Source: Bacteroidia bacterium (GTDB lineage Bacteria > Bacteroidota > Bacteroidia > B-17B0 > Aurantibacillaceae). From it: a stretch of 50,401 nucleotides of DNA. Both the position numbers and the translations under genes were made by a program. A model generated the notes under the pieces. The model saw only the letters and a list, made by a program, of their open reading frames with translations. It was not told the origin of the DNA and made no database searches. This document shows, in pieces, positions 1 through 8,981 of this stretch (position 1 is the stretch's first letter; the number at the start of each line of letters is the position of its first letter). The stretch spans positions 1 to 50,401 of the forward strand of contig JAEUTN010000009.1 of NCBI GenBank assembly GCA_016787895.1, written 5' to 3'.

Positions 1-48
1 CGCGGCTACTATAGCACCTGTGTGTTTATTTCGTAAATACTTACTCAT
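1..48 (-). CDS. Possible 5' end of an unidentified CDS leaving the left edge
   Basis: Reading leftward, an ATG at 48-46 opens a frame that stays open to base 1 (16 codons, beginning MSKYLRNKHT). It lies about 200 bases downstream of a strong leftward promoter, and an AGGG precedes the ATG. Its ATG overlaps, as ATGA, the stop of a 26-codon mini-frame at 125-45. Too little is visible to name a product, and the frame could be chance. The promoter direction is the main reason for expecting a leftward gene or RNA here. Confidence 0.3.
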   Translation of the reverse strand, partial: MSKYLRNKHTGAIVAA

Positions 49-251
49 CGCCCTCGCAGGCTTTGAGCAGAACCATCTACTACTTTACGTTTATCAATTT
101 TTTCAAGGAACGTGTATTCAGTCATCAGTCTCTGGTCGACAACAAGCAGTCTGTTAAACTCCCTGGTCTTCTTTAACCTGATCTCAATAAATCAATTCAG
201 AACGTCTTCCCCTTTTTCCTTCTCCTCTTTCCTTTCCTTCGTTTGGGGGCT

Positions 252-283
252 GCAAAAGTACTGCTTTTTTCTCCACCAACAAA
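252..283 (-). promoter_or_regulatory. Strong Bacteroidota-type promoter, leftward
   Basis: On the minus strand TTTG (283-280) is followed after exactly 19 bases by TACTTTTGC (260-252). This matches the Bacteroidota -33 TTTG / -7 TAnnTTTG promoter with ideal spacing. Transcription would start near base 245 and run off the left edge with a purine-rich leader of about 200 bases. Confidence 0.7.
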
Positions 284-587
284 TATTTTTTCAACTATTT
301 GAAAAATATTTTTCTCCTCTCACTACTCCACTCAGCCTCAGGACCTAAACCCTGCAACTTCACTCTACTCCACTCTACTCAAAAAACGGGAGGGCAAAAA
401 TACATACTCTAGAGGGAATAGACAAGAGAAAAATCAAAAGAAAAGCCAATTTTTCACATTCAGGCTTTAAGCCTTCGCTCGCTTAGTTTGCATCCCGATC
501 CGCTTACTAACAGCCACCTGCTTATGTAAAAACAAATTAGCTCAGGCTTAAGCTGTTTTTTGAGTATCTTTATGCCTTATAACAGCC
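284..587. other. Gene-free stretch with short repeats
   Basis: I see no convincing coding frame here. It holds the upstream promoter at 395-425, a perfect 10-bp tandem duplication (CACTCTACTC twice, 361-380) and a small palindrome (AGGCTT-T-AAGCCT, 462-474). A weak rightward -7 element, TATCTTTA (565-572), lies 15 bases before the ATG at 588 and probably drives the operon that starts there, although no good TTTG is found upstream of it. Confidence 0.5.
395..425 (-). promoter_or_regulatory. Second leftward promoter candidate
   Basis: On the minus strand TTG (425-423) is followed after 20 bases by TATTTTTG (402-395). It points the same way as the promoter at 252-283 and lies about 140 bases upstream of it, so the two would act as a tandem pair. 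Tandem promoters of this kind often serve heavily expressed genes. Confidence 0.45.
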
Positions 588-1217
588 ATGGAATACAATA
601 CCCAACTCGAACACCTCATCATCCCCGAATATGGCAGAAACATTCAGGGAATGATTAAATACTGCTGCAACCTTCCTGACAGAGAGGAAAGGAACCTTTG
701 TGCCAGAGCCATCATTCAGGTAATGGGCCAGCTGAACCCTACTCTGCGCGACCAATCCGACTATACCCATAAGCTTTGGGACCACCTGTTTATCATTTCA
801 CAGTTTAAACTTGATGTAGACAGTCCCTATCCAATCCCAAATGCCGAAAGTTTTAAAGAAAAACCCAAAATTCTGGATTACCCCAGAGGAAGAATCCGCT
901 ACAAACATTACGGTAAAACCATAGAAGATATCATCAACAAAGCCAAGGAACTCCCCGAGGGTCCCGAAAGGCAGGAATTAACGCGGCAAATAGCCAACCA
1001 CCTGAAAAAATCGTACTTCAACTGGAACAAAGACACCGTTACAGATGATGTGGTGTTTAAAAATCTCAGCGAACTATCCAAGGGTGAATTAAAAATCGAC
1101 GAGTCGATTCCGCTCAGCTCACACCAGGAACTCAGAGGAAACACCGGTAAAAAATTCTTCCACAAAGGCGGTAAACACAAAAACAATCACCACAAACACA
1201 AGAACAGAAAATTCTAA
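588..1217 (+). CDS. DUF4290 domain-containing protein
   Basis: This 209-residue soluble protein matches the DUF4290 family of Bacteroidota by its N-terminal region: EYNTQ near residue 2, an IPEYGRNIQ motif, and conserved charged and aromatic residues through about residue 180. It has no signal peptide or membrane segment. The C-terminal 20 residues are a Lys/His-rich tail (HKGGKHKNNHHKHKNRKF) that looks nucleic-acid or metal binding, but this is inference. No biochemical function is known to me. It is the first gene of an operon and ends 8 bases before murA, an arrangement I recall from other Bacteroidota, so a link to envelope synthesis or cell division is possible but unproven. Confidence 0.85.
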   Translation: MEYNTQLEHLIIPEYGRNIQGMIKYCCNLPDREERNLCARAIIQVMGQLNPTLRDQSDYTHKLWDHLFIISQFKLDVDSPYPIPNAESFKEKPKILDYPRGRIRYKHYGKTIEDIINKAKELPEGPERQELTRQIANHLKKSYFNWNKDTVTDDVVFKNLSELSKGELKIDESIPLSSHQELRGNTGKKFFHKGGKHKNNHHKHKNRKF

Positions 1218-1225
1218 TCACTTCT

Positions 1226-2536
1226 ATGGCCATTTTTGAAGTTCACGGAGGACACAAACTAAAAGGCGAAATCATCCCACAAGGCGCCAAAAACGAAGCC
1301 CTGCAAGTGATTTGCGCCGTTCTGCTCACAAGTGAAAAAGTTATCATAGGCAATGTGCCCGATATTGTTGACATCAACAAACTTATTGACTTGCTTAAAG
1401 AACTTGGTGTTAAGGTTGAAAAAACCGCACATGAAGAATACACGTTTCAAGCCGATAAGGTAAACATCGATTACCTCGTATCGCCGGAGTTTAAAAAGAA
1501 AGGCGGAAGTCTAAGAGGAAGCATGATGATTGTAGGGCCCATGCTGACCCGTTTCGGAAAAGCTTACATGCCAAAACCCGGTGGAGATAAAATCGGGCGC
1601 AGAAGAGTAGACACGCACTTTTTAGGATTTGAAGCCCTGGGCGCAAAATTCAATTACATATCGGACCAGGAACTTTTTGAAGTAGAAGGGAAAAACCTGA
1701 AAGGGGCATATATGTTGCTGGACGAAGCTTCAGTAACCGGTACCGCCAACATTGTAATGGCCGCGGTACTCGCCAAAGGCACTACCACCATTTACAACGC
1801 GGCCTGCGAACCTTACCTGCAACAATTGTGCAACATGCTCAACCGCATGGGTGCAAAAATTTCAGGCATAGGATCCAACCTCCTGAGCATTGAAGGGGTC
1901 AGCACCCTCAATGGCACCAGCCACCGTTTGCTGCCCGACATGATTGAGATTGGCTCCTTTATAGGCATGGCGGCTGTTACCCAATCTGAAATCACCATCA
2001 AAAACGTGAGCTACGACAACCTGGGGATTATCCCCAATATCTTCGGAAGACTTGGCGTGAAAATGGAAAGACAGGGCGACGATATTTTTATTCCTGAACA
2101 AGCGCACTACGAAATCGACACCTTTATCGACGGTTCCATATTAACGGTGAGCGACGCCATTTGGCCCGGCTTTACGCCCGACCTCATCAGCATCGCACTT
2201 GTAACCGCTATTCAAGCCAGAGGCAATGTGCTCATTCATCAGAAAATGTTCGAAAGCCGTTTGTTTTTTGTAGATAAACTGATCGACATGGGTGCGCAAA
2301 TCATCCTGTGTGACCCGCACCGTGCAACCGTAATGGGCCTCGACCGCAAAATTCAACTCAAAGCCATACACATGGCCAGTCCGGATATTCGCGCAGGTGT
2401 TGCCCTTTTAATTGCCGCCATGAGCGCTAAGGGAACCAGCCAAATATTTAATATCAACCAAATTGACCGCGGTTACCAGCACATCGATACCCGATTGAAC
2501 GCTATTGGTGCAAAAATCATTCGAAAAGACTCATGA
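1226..2536 (+). CDS. murA: UDP-N-acetylglucosamine 1-carboxyvinyltransferase (MurA) with Asp at the Cys115 position
   Basis: MurA transfers enolpyruvate from phosphoenolpyruvate to UDP-GlcNAc, the first committed cytoplasmic step of peptidoglycan synthesis. The 436-residue length fits. The substrate-binding Lys22-Asn23 pair is present, as are the SLRGS segment around residue 95-99 and the loop PGGDKIGRRRVDTHF at 118-132. In E. coli the loop residue is Cys115, the target of fosfomycin; here it is Asp121. Asp at this site is known from Mycobacterium and Chlamydia MurA, where the enzyme stays active and resists fosfomycin. The start ATG follows DUF4290 by 8 bases, and the stop overlaps the next gene by four bases (ATGA), which indicates translational coupling. 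Confidence 0.96.
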   Translation: MAIFEVHGGHKLKGEIIPQGAKNEALQVICAVLLTSEKVIIGNVPDIVDINKLIDLLKELGVKVEKTAHEEYTFQADKVNIDYLVSPEFKKKGGSLRGSMMIVGPMLTRFGKAYMPKPGGDKIGRRRVDTHFLGFEALGAKFNYISDQELFEVEGKNLKGAYMLLDEASVTGTANIVMAAVLAKGTTTIYNAACEPYLQQLCNMLNRMGAKISGIGSNLLSIEGVSTLNGTSHRLLPDMIEIGSFIGMAAVTQSEITIKNVSYDNLGIIPNIFGRLGVKMERQGDDIFIPEQAHYEIDTFIDGSILTVSDAIWPGFTPDLISIALVTAIQARGNVLIHQKMFESRLFFVDKLIDMGAQIILCDPHRATVMGLDRKIQLKAIHMASPDIRAGVALLIAAMSAKGTSQIFNINQIDRGYQHIDTRLNAIGAKIIRKDS

Positions 2537-3102
2537 AAATCTTCTTGTATATAACAGCCGGTTGTTTTGTTGCCTTGAGCTTTGGTTTTTTCTCAGGAAA
2601 TAAATCAAACAGCCATGACACTCTTTCTGGTATTCAGCAAACCGAACCGGCAATTGGTCTCGGCCTCGGTAACCGAGCCCCTGAAATCAGTTTAAAAAAC
2701 CCTGAAGGAAAAACAATCAGCTTATCTTCCCTCCGGGGCAAACTGGTGTTGCTTGATTTCTGGGCCAGTTGGTGTGGCCCCTGCCGAATGGAAAACCCTT
2801 ATGTAGTGAGTGCGTACACCACTTTTAAGGATAAAAAATTTCAAGATGCAAAGGGATTTACAATTTACAGCGTATCACTTGACATGGATGCAAACGCCTG
2901 GAAAAAAGGGATTGAGAAAGACCGGCTGGTATGGGAAAATCACGTGAGCGATCTCAGGGGTTGGAACAGCGAGCCCGCAATGCGTTATCAGGTGAACGGC
3001 ATTCCATACAACCTCTTGTTAAATGAAAACGGGGTTATCATCCGAAAAAACCTAAGGGGTGAAGAACTGTTAGAGACCCTTAAAAAACTCTCAGGCAATT
3101 GA
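2533..3102 (+). CDS. Exported TlpA-like thiol-disulfide oxidoreductase
   Basis: The 189-residue product starts with a Lys and a hydrophobic stretch (about residues 4-21), typical of a signal peptide or membrane anchor. A thioredoxin fold of the TlpA/AhpC-TSA type follows from about residue 45. The redox motif WCGPC is at residues 80-84 (Cys81, Cys84), and a cis-Pro region appears as VNGIPYN near residue 155. It probably reduces disulfides in the periplasm. Its start overlaps the murA stop by four bases and its own stop overlaps the next start, so it belongs to the same operon. The exact substrate cannot be inferred. Confidence 0.88.
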   Translation: MKIFLYITAGCFVALSFGFFSGNKSNSHDTLSGIQQTEPAIGLGLGNRAPEISLKNPEGKTISLSSLRGKLVLLDFWASWCGPCRMENPYVVSAYTTFKDKKFQDAKGFTIYSVSLDMDANAWKKGIEKDRLVWENHVSDLRGWNSEPAMRYQVNGIPYNLLLNENGVIIRKNLRGEELLETLKKLSGN

Positions 3103-4325
3103 TAAAACACCTCGCATACCTGCTGGTTTTTGCTCTTGTTGCAAATGCAAGTGGACAAAACACCCAACTAATAAAACCCGGTGAAAAAGCCCCGCCATTT
3201 GTATTGAATCGTGGCGAAAATGCGATTCAGGGGTTTACCATGCCTTACCTTAACAAAATTGTTATGCTTCATTTCTGGAGTAGCAGCAACCCGAATGCGG
3301 GAACAAACAACCGCTTTCTGAACAGCATTGCCGAAAATTATTTTGAAAGTGATTTTATCAATGCCGAAGGTTTTGAAATTATTTCCATTGCTGTACAAAG
3401 CGACCAAAAATCCTGGGAAGAAACCATACAAAATGACTCTCTGGTTAATTTTGTGCATGGTATCGCCATGAAGGGGTTTGCAAAAGACGACGTGTGTTTA
3501 AAGTTTGGCGTGAATCAAACCCCAACCGATATTGTGATTGATGAAACCGGGCAGGTGGTGCTGATCAACCCAAGGCTCGCGGATCTTGAGAATTACCTTG
3601 ACTCTAAAAAAAACGTTCACCCCCTCAAAAAAGACATCTTTGGTATGCTGGCCTTGTCTTCCAGCAAAGAGGATAAAGTCAGGTTCAGTAAAGTTTACCT
3701 GTTTAATCATTACGGGGATTCGCTGGGATATTCGCGAACCAATGAAAACGGAGTATTTGTTTTTCACGACATGAAAATCAACCACAATTACCTTCTGAAA
3801 ATTGATAATCAGATGGACATTATCACCAGCGACCCTACCGCCCTCTACAATTCCGAAGGTGAACTTTTAGTGAAAGGAAAAACCATGAATGGAGGATTTG
3901 TTTTTTACCTTCCATCGAAATTAATCACCAAACTGCAACTGGCCGATTCCAGCCTTAACACCGTTTCGCCACTGGAAATAACCATAACCAAATACCTTTC
4001 ATTTAAAAACAACAACACTGCCTTAAGCAGTAAGGACGAACAGGAATTAAACGGAATATTAACCACCCTGAAAAAAAACAATCAATCCATTCTTGAAATT
4101 GCAGTGCATAGCAATAGCAAACAGGACGAAAAAACCAGCAAAACATTCAGCGACCAGCAAGCTCAACTTTTAAAGACGTATTTTCTTAGCAAGGGCATTC
4201 CTCAAAGCCGCCTGCGGGTCCAATCCTTTGGCAGCTCTCAACCGGCCATAAGCTGTTCTCCGGGCTGTACAGATGAAGAGCATAAAAAAAACAAAAGGGT
4301 AGAATTTACCATTCTCAAAAACTGA
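3099..4325 (+). CDS. Thioredoxin-fold / OmpA-like hybrid protein lacking CxxC
   Basis: This 408-residue exported protein has a signal peptide (about 1-19). A thioredoxin-like domain (about 25-170) follows in which the usual WCxxC is replaced by WSSSNPN, so it cannot act as a dithiol oxidoreductase. A linker domain (about 180-275) with a beta-rich pattern comes next, and an OmpA C-terminal-like domain (about 290-408) ends in KNKRVEF, the peptidoglycan-binding type terminus. The start codon is TTG, overlapping the previous stop as TTGA; no ATG lies near enough to replace it without losing the signal peptide. It probably tethers to peptidoglycan in the periplasm, perhaps as a non-catalytic partner of the TlpA-like protein encoded just before it. 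The partner role is inference. Confidence 0.8.
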   Translation: MIKHLAYLLVFALVANASGQNTQLIKPGEKAPPFVLNRGENAIQGFTMPYLNKIVMLHFWSSSNPNAGTNNRFLNSIAENYFESDFINAEGFEIISIAVQSDQKSWEETIQNDSLVNFVHGIAMKGFAKDDVCLKFGVNQTPTDIVIDETGQVVLINPRLADLENYLDSKKNVHPLKKDIFGMLALSSSKEDKVRFSKVYLFNHYGDSLGYSRTNENGVFVFHDMKINHNYLLKIDNQMDIITSDPTALYNSEGELLVKGKTMNGGFVFYLPSKLITKLQLADSSLNTVSPLEITITKYLSFKNNNTALSSKDEQELNGILTTLKKNNQSILEIAVHSNSKQDEKTSKTFSDQQAQLLKTYFLSKGIPQSRLRVQSFGSSQPAISCSPGCTDEEHKKNKRVEFTILKN

Positions 4326-4401
4326 CAAATCGGCTACTAATAAGCCTTGGCAGTATTATTGCACTGGCAGAGCAAGAAGTAAAATCAATAGCCTTAAGAT
4401 C

Positions 4402-4965
4402 ATGCAAAATAACGAATCTAATTTGCCGGAAGGGGAACTGGAGCAAAACAACCTTCAGCCTGAAACTGACATAAAGACTGAAACTACCGGTATAACTGAC
4501 GAAAAATCAGGCATGGACCCCATACAACTAATGGAACAAAAATTAAACGAAAGCAACGATAAATACCTGCGACTTTATTCTGATTTTGACAATTTCAGAA
4601 AGCGCACCCTGAAAGAAAAAGCCGAAATTATTAAGACGGCCTCCGAAGATGTTTTTAAAAGCATTTTACCGGTTCTGGATGACTTTGAAAGGGCCCTCAA
4701 GGCAAGCGAATCCCTCTCCGATGCCGCACCCATTAAAGAAGGGATGTCACTCATTTTCCATAAGCTTCGCAACAATACCCAACAAAAAGGGTTGCTTGCT
4801 TTTGAAAGCATAGGAGAACCCTTTAACCCTGATACCATGGAGGCCATTACCCATGTTCCTGCCACCGATGAAAATGCCAAAGGCAAAGTGGTTGACGAAG
4901 TTGAAAAGGGGTACAAACTTGGCGATAAAGTGATTCGTTTTGCAAAAGTGGTGGTTGCCCAATAG
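4402..4965 (+). CDS. grpE: Nucleotide exchange factor GrpE
   Basis: GrpE releases ADP from DnaK during the chaperone cycle. The 187-residue protein has an acidic, disordered N-terminus (about 1-40), then the long helix region with the signature YLRLYSDFDNFRKRTLKEK at about residues 54-72, and a C-terminal beta domain with the GEPFNPDTMEAI and GYKLGDKVIRFAKV segments. Length and motifs are normal. It is followed after 7 bases by dnaJ, so both are co-transcribed; dnaK is not in this window. The 76-base gap before it shows no clear TAnnTTTG promoter and no CIRCE-type inverted repeat, so read-through from the murA operon is possible. Confidence 0.96.
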   Translation: MQNNESNLPEGELEQNNLQPETDIKTETTGITDEKSGMDPIQLMEQKLNESNDKYLRLYSDFDNFRKRTLKEKAEIIKTASEDVFKSILPVLDDFERALKASESLSDAAPIKEGMSLIFHKLRNNTQQKGLLAFESIGEPFNPDTMEAITHVPATDENAKGKVVDEVEKGYKLGDKVIRFAKVVVAQ

Positions 4966-4972
4966 ATAAATT

Positions 4973-6115
4973 ATGTCGAAGAAAAGAGATTATTACGAAG
5001 TACTGGGTGTGGCAAAAAACGCCAGCGAAGAAGACATTAAAAAAGCCTACCGTAAGTTGGCTATTAAATACCATCCTGATAAAAACCCTGATGATAAGCA
5101 GGCTGAAGAAAAATTCAAGGAAGCCGCGGAGGCATACGAAGTACTGAGTGACGCACAGAAAAAACAACGTTATGACCAGTTTGGGCATGCGGGCCTGGGA
5201 GGCAATGGAGGTTTTGGCGGGGGTGGTATGAACATGGATGACATTTTCAGCCAGTTCGGAGATATTTTTGGAGGGGCTTTTGGATTCGGAGGCGGTGGAG
5301 GCGGTGGACGTACCGGCAGGCGCGTAACCCGAGGCACGAACCTCAGGGTAAAAGTAAAACTGAACCTGCAGGAAATTGCCAATGGTGTAGAGAAAAAAAT
5401 AAAAGTGAACAAATACGTGGCTTGTAAAACCTGCCACGGAAGCGGTGCCAAAAACGGGCAATACGATACCTGCAGGGCCTGCAACGGAACCGGGGCCATC
5501 ACACGCGTACAGCAAACCATTTTGGGTGCCATGCAAACCCAAACTACCTGCAGTGCCTGTCATGGCGAAGGTAGAACCATAAAAGACAAATGCCACACCT
5601 GCCATGGAGAAGGTATAGTAAGAGAGGAAGAAGTAATTACCATTAACATCCCTGCCGGCGTTACCGAAGGCATGCAATTGAGCATGAGCGGAAAAGGAAA
5701 TGCGGCTCCAAGAGGCGGTATTAACGGAGATCTTCTCATCCTGATTGAGGAAGAAGAGCACCCGCATCTAAAAAGAGAAGGCAACCACCTCGTGTATGAC
5801 CTCAACATCAGTTTTCCGGATGCTGCCCTGGGCTGCAATGTTGAAATACCCACCATTGATGGCAAAGCCAAAATAAAAATTGAACCCGGTACCCAAAGCG
5901 GTAAAGTATTGCGATTGAAAGGAAAAGGATTACCGGATGTGAATGCCTACGGGAAAGGCGATTTGCTGGTTGAAATCAGCATTTATACGCCTACTCACCT
6001 GAATCACGAAGAGAAGAAAGCCCTGGAGCATTTTAAGGATTCTAAAAATTTCGCTCCCAACCCGAGTAAAAAGGAAAAAGGATTTTTTGACAGAATGAAG
6101 GAATACTTCGACTAA
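4973..6115 (+). CDS. dnaJ: Chaperone protein DnaJ
   Basis: DnaJ (Hsp40) delivers unfolded clients to DnaK and stimulates its ATPase. The 380-residue protein shows every class A domain. The J domain covers about 1-70 with His34-Pro35-Asp36, and a Gly/Phe-rich linker covers about 75-115. The zinc domain (about 150-215) has four CxxCxGxG repeats ([32 protein letters not shown]), and a C-terminal substrate-binding region follows. It pairs with grpE 7 bases upstream. The gene ends 12 bases from the convergent stop of the histidine kinase, with no obvious hairpin terminator between them. Confidence 0.97.
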   Translation: MSKKRDYYEVLGVAKNASEEDIKKAYRKLAIKYHPDKNPDDKQAEEKFKEAAEAYEVLSDAQKKQRYDQFGHAGLGGNGGFGGGGMNMDDIFSQFGDIFGGAFGFGGGGGGGRTGRRVTRGTNLRVKVKLNLQEIANGVEKKIKVNKYVACKTCHGSGAKNGQYDTCRACNGTGAITRVQQTILGAMQTQTTCSACHGEGRTIKDKCHTCHGEGIVREEEVITINIPAGVTEGMQLSMSGKGNAAPRGGINGDLLILIEEEEHPHLKREGNHLVYDLNISFPDAALGCNVEIPTIDGKAKIKIEPGTQSGKVLRLKGKGLPDVNAYGKGDLLVEISIYTPTHLNHEEKKALEHFKDSKNFAPNPSKKEKGFFDRMKEYFD

Positions 6116-6127
6116 AACCAAACTATC

Positions 6128-8272
6128 CTACTGTTTAGGAAAACGCATCTTTTTATTGAGGATGATGGTCAGCTTGGTTCCTAGGCCTTCTTCACTCTGT
6201 ACTTCAATTCTGGCATGGTGTCCTTCAATAATCTTAAACACAATGGACATGCCAAGACCCGTGCCTTCACCCACATCTTTGGTCGTAAAAAAGGGTTCGA
6301 ATATCTTTTCCTTCACTTCACGACTCATTCCTACGCCGGTATCTTCAACAATCACGTACACATGGTCGCCCTTTTCATAGGTAGTAATAATGAGTTGTTT
6401 TTTCCCTTCCGCTTTTTTGTTCAAGGCATACAAGGCATTGCTGAACACATTCATAAACACCTGATTGAGTTTGCCCGGATAACACTCAATGATGGGTACC
6501 TCACCAAGGTTTCGAACCACTTCAATTTCTTTAGGAATAGAACTTCTTAATAAAATTAATGTTGATTCAATACCATCATTGATGTTCGCAGATTTCACAT
6601 CGTTCTCATCCAAACGCGAAAAGTTTTTTAACCCACTCACAATTTCCGCGGTTCTGCGGGCACCATCGTCAATCCCTCCAAGAATTTTTTCAATCTCCTT
6701 AATCATGTAATCCAGATCAATTTTTTTCTTGTAGGCATCAATTTGTTCAAATTGTGCGTTCTTATCTCCTTCCGCGCGCAAATGTTCGTACTTGTTGATG
6801 AGTTCGAGCAATTCATAAACGTCCATGCGGAGTGGTTTAATGTTAGCCAGCACAAAATTGATGGGATTGTTGATCTCGTGCGCGATACCTGCTGTAAGCT
6901 GACCTAAAGAAGCCATTTTTTCGGAATCCACCAATTGGGTTTGTGCATCCTTCAACTGGTTCAGCGTAGCCGTCAGTTCTTCGTTGGCCATTTCGAGTTC
7001 ATTGGTGCGCTCATGCACCTTTTGCTCCAGCATAATATTTTGTTCCTTCACCAGCTTTTGATTCTGTTGCGAAATACTTAAAGCTTCGGCCTGAGATTGT
7101 TCCTTCTCCTTTTTCAGAATATTAATGCGGTCGGCCAAAGCAAAAGAGAGCAAAATCACTTCTACTGCCGAACCAAAATGCATGGTGTAGCGGGTAAAAT
7201 TATTGTAAGGAAGAATTTCAAAATCCTTCATCACGTATATACAAATGCCTGCAAGAAATACAAACCAACCCAACAAAAAGAAACGCGCTTCAGAAAATCC
7301 CCTTCTGTAAATTAAAAACGCCACCACCAGCATAAACACTGAAACAGCACTGGCGGTAATTTCCATGATCCGGAAACTCCATTGGTAATTCCCCGTAAAT
7401 CCCAAACCCAATGAAACCGAGTATGGCAGCCAGAATAAATAGGATAATTTATAAGCAATCGGAATTCTCTCCGCCAGTTTCAGAAATTGTTTGAAAAACT
7501 CCAGACCGACTATCCCAACCAAAGTGGGCAATAAAAAAGGAGAATGTATAGCCAGCCATGGAATTTCAGGCCAGATCAGCTGAAAGGTATACCCTTGCAA
7601 ACTGGTTTGGGTAAACAAAATAAAAACAATGTAGATGGAATACAACACGTAGGTTCGATCTCGGAGGGTAGCATAAATAAAGAGGTTGTAAAGAATCATA
7701 ACAATCATGATTCCGAAATATATCCCCGAGGCCAGATTAGAAGTGATACTTTTATTGATGGTGGAAATACGTGTACCGATAAACATGGGTACCTGCAGGT
7801 TCTCCCTGCATTTTACCCTCAAATAAAACTGAATGGTGCTGTCCTTCGGAACTTCTATATCAAACAGGTATTCCGGCGTTTGGTATTTCCTTAACCAAAA
7901 GGGATTGTGCTCGCCCATACTCACCACCGTGTACTTCGATGTTTTGGGATGACGTGTAAAAAGATCGATATGATCAATGATGGGTTGATTCACCTGCAGG
8001 ATCAGGTTTTCAACTTCCGTTAAATTTTTGATGGACAGTTTGAACCAAATCGCAGAATTTGTGATGCCAAAATTATGTACACCGCTTCGAACTTTTTTGA
8101 AGTTGTTGCTTTTGATGACATCTGCAAGGGTAAAAGAATTCGATTTGTCCTCAAGATACAGAAGGTTTCCGTTAACGGGTTGGTTCCTGTTGGGGTCGGT
8201 GTATTCCGTCTGGCCTAAACAGGGCAATCCAGAGAGGATAGTCAAAACAAAAACCAGAACTCTTGCGTACAT
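6128..8272 (-). CDS. 7TMR-DISM sensor histidine kinase
   Basis: The 714-residue membrane kinase has a signal peptide (about 1-20) and a periplasmic 7TMR-DISMED2-type beta domain (about 25-165). Seven membrane helices (about 181-378) follow, then a coiled coil (about 385-450). The kinase core carries the H-box with phospho-acceptor His465 in AHEINNP and an ATPase domain with DTGVGM and GTGLGM. 7TMR-DISM receptors are thought to bind small ligands through the periplasmic domain; the ligand here is unknown. It carries no receiver domain, so a separate regulator is needed; the lone receiver at 11570-12070 is the nearest candidate. It begins one base after the stop of the acyltransferase gene, which implies one transcript. 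Confidence 0.9.
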   Translation of the reverse strand: MYARVLVFVLTILSGLPCLGQTEYTDPNRNQPVNGNLLYLEDKSNSFTLADVIKSNNFKKVRSGVHNFGITNSAIWFKLSIKNLTEVENLILQVNQPIIDHIDLFTRHPKTSKYTVVSMGEHNPFWLRKYQTPEYLFDIEVPKDSTIQFYLRVKCRENLQVPMFIGTRISTINKSITSNLASGIYFGIMIVMILYNLFIYATLRDRTYVLYSIYIVFILFTQTSLQGYTFQLIWPEIPWLAIHSPFLLPTLVGIVGLEFFKQFLKLAERIPIAYKLSYLFWLPYSVSLGLGFTGNYQWSFRIMEITASAVSVFMLVVAFLIYRRGFSEARFFLLGWFVFLAGICIYVMKDFEILPYNNFTRYTMHFGSAVEVILLSFALADRINILKKEKEQSQAEALSISQQNQKLVKEQNIMLEQKVHERTNELEMANEELTATLNQLKDAQTQLVDSEKMASLGQLTAGIAHEINNPINFVLANIKPLRMDVYELLELINKYEHLRAEGDKNAQFEQIDAYKKKIDLDYMIKEIEKILGGIDDGARRTAEIVSGLKNFSRLDENDVKSANINDGIESTLILLRSSIPKEIEVVRNLGEVPIIECYPGKLNQVFMNVFSNALYALNKKAEGKKQLIITTYEKGDHVYVIVEDTGVGMSREVKEKIFEPFFTTKDVGEGTGLGMSIVFKIIEGHHARIEVQSEEGLGTKLTIILNKKMRFPKQ

Positions 8273-8273
8273 C

Positions 8274-8981
8274 TTAAGGAATAATCAGATTATATTCTAC
8301 TAAGATAGACTCTGAAGTTTCTTTTTCCAAATGGTTTTGAATTGGATTTAGTCTTAAGGACCGCATTCGCTCTTTATCGTATTCGGCAGCCGATTCAAGG
8401 CTTTCTGCGTTCATAATACCCAATACCCGGGCCACGTAGGTACTGTTGGGATAAGGAAACTCCCCATTGGTACCAAGTGTATTGTCGACCTGAAAACCTA
8501 CTTGTTTGAACATTTTTAAAGTATAGTCGGCGCAAATACCAACGAGGGTTTTTATATCCAATTGATTCGTTACCGAAATTCCCGCTCTGGTTAACAGCAC
8601 GCTTATGCCCAGTCCTGCCACTTTTTTTGAAATCCACAACGCGCACAATTCTCCAACGCCACCGTTTTCATGATAATTTTTCACCACCTTGTAAATGGTA
8701 TCGTCCATTCTTCCGATAGCCTTTTCAACAGGCAAAGGAGTAATCATATCGGCTACCTGCACCCGAATTCCACCCACCAGTTCATTTTGAGTATTAATGG
8801 CCACTACACAATACATTTGAGGATGAAACATCCATTCGTTGTTATTCGATGTAATGTTGGTAATGCCATAATCTTTCAACACACTCACGTGCCCTTCAAG
8901 GTATTTTTTGCACATCTCCAGATCATCAACCGCCTTGAATGCTTTAAATATTAACTTATTCTCCATTTCGCTCAATTCCAT
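8274..8981 (-). CDS. GNAT-like N-acyltransferase (function unknown)
   Basis: The 235-residue cytoplasmic protein has the pattern of a GNAT or acyl-homoserine-lactone-synthase-like fold. A beta strand pair (YCVVAINTQNELVGGIRV) lies near residues 58-75. A GELCALWISKKVAGLGIS segment (about 109-127) resembles strand 4 and the acyl-CoA pyrophosphate loop, and a C-terminal ADYTLKMFKQVGF segment is typical of helix 4 and strand 5. No specific subfamily is recognised. It sits between the Rv1355c-type gene and the kinase gene on the same strand, so it probably modifies a product or protein in the same pathway. An ATG at residue 6 is an alternative start. Confidence 0.7.
   Translation of the reverse strand: MELSEMENKLIFKAFKAVDDLEMCKKYLEGHVSVLKDYGITNITSNNNEWMFHPQMYCVVAINTQNELVGGIRVQVADMITPLPVEKAIGRMDDTIYKVVKNYHENGGVGELCALWISKKVAGLGISVLLTRAGISVTNQLDIKTLVGICADYTLKMFKQVGFQVDNTLGTNGEFPYPNSTYVARVLGIMNAESLESAAEYDKERMRSLRLNPIQNHLEKETSESILVEYNLIIP

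Noticed and set aside
112..348. A 78-codon plus-strand frame near the left end
   Set aside because: Rich in Phe, Ser and Leu, runs across the leftward promoter, and its composition is that of a pyrimidine-rich non-coding stretch.
4847..5767. A 306-codon minus-strand frame
   Set aside because: It is antisense to grpE and dnaJ, both certain genes, and has no domain resemblance.
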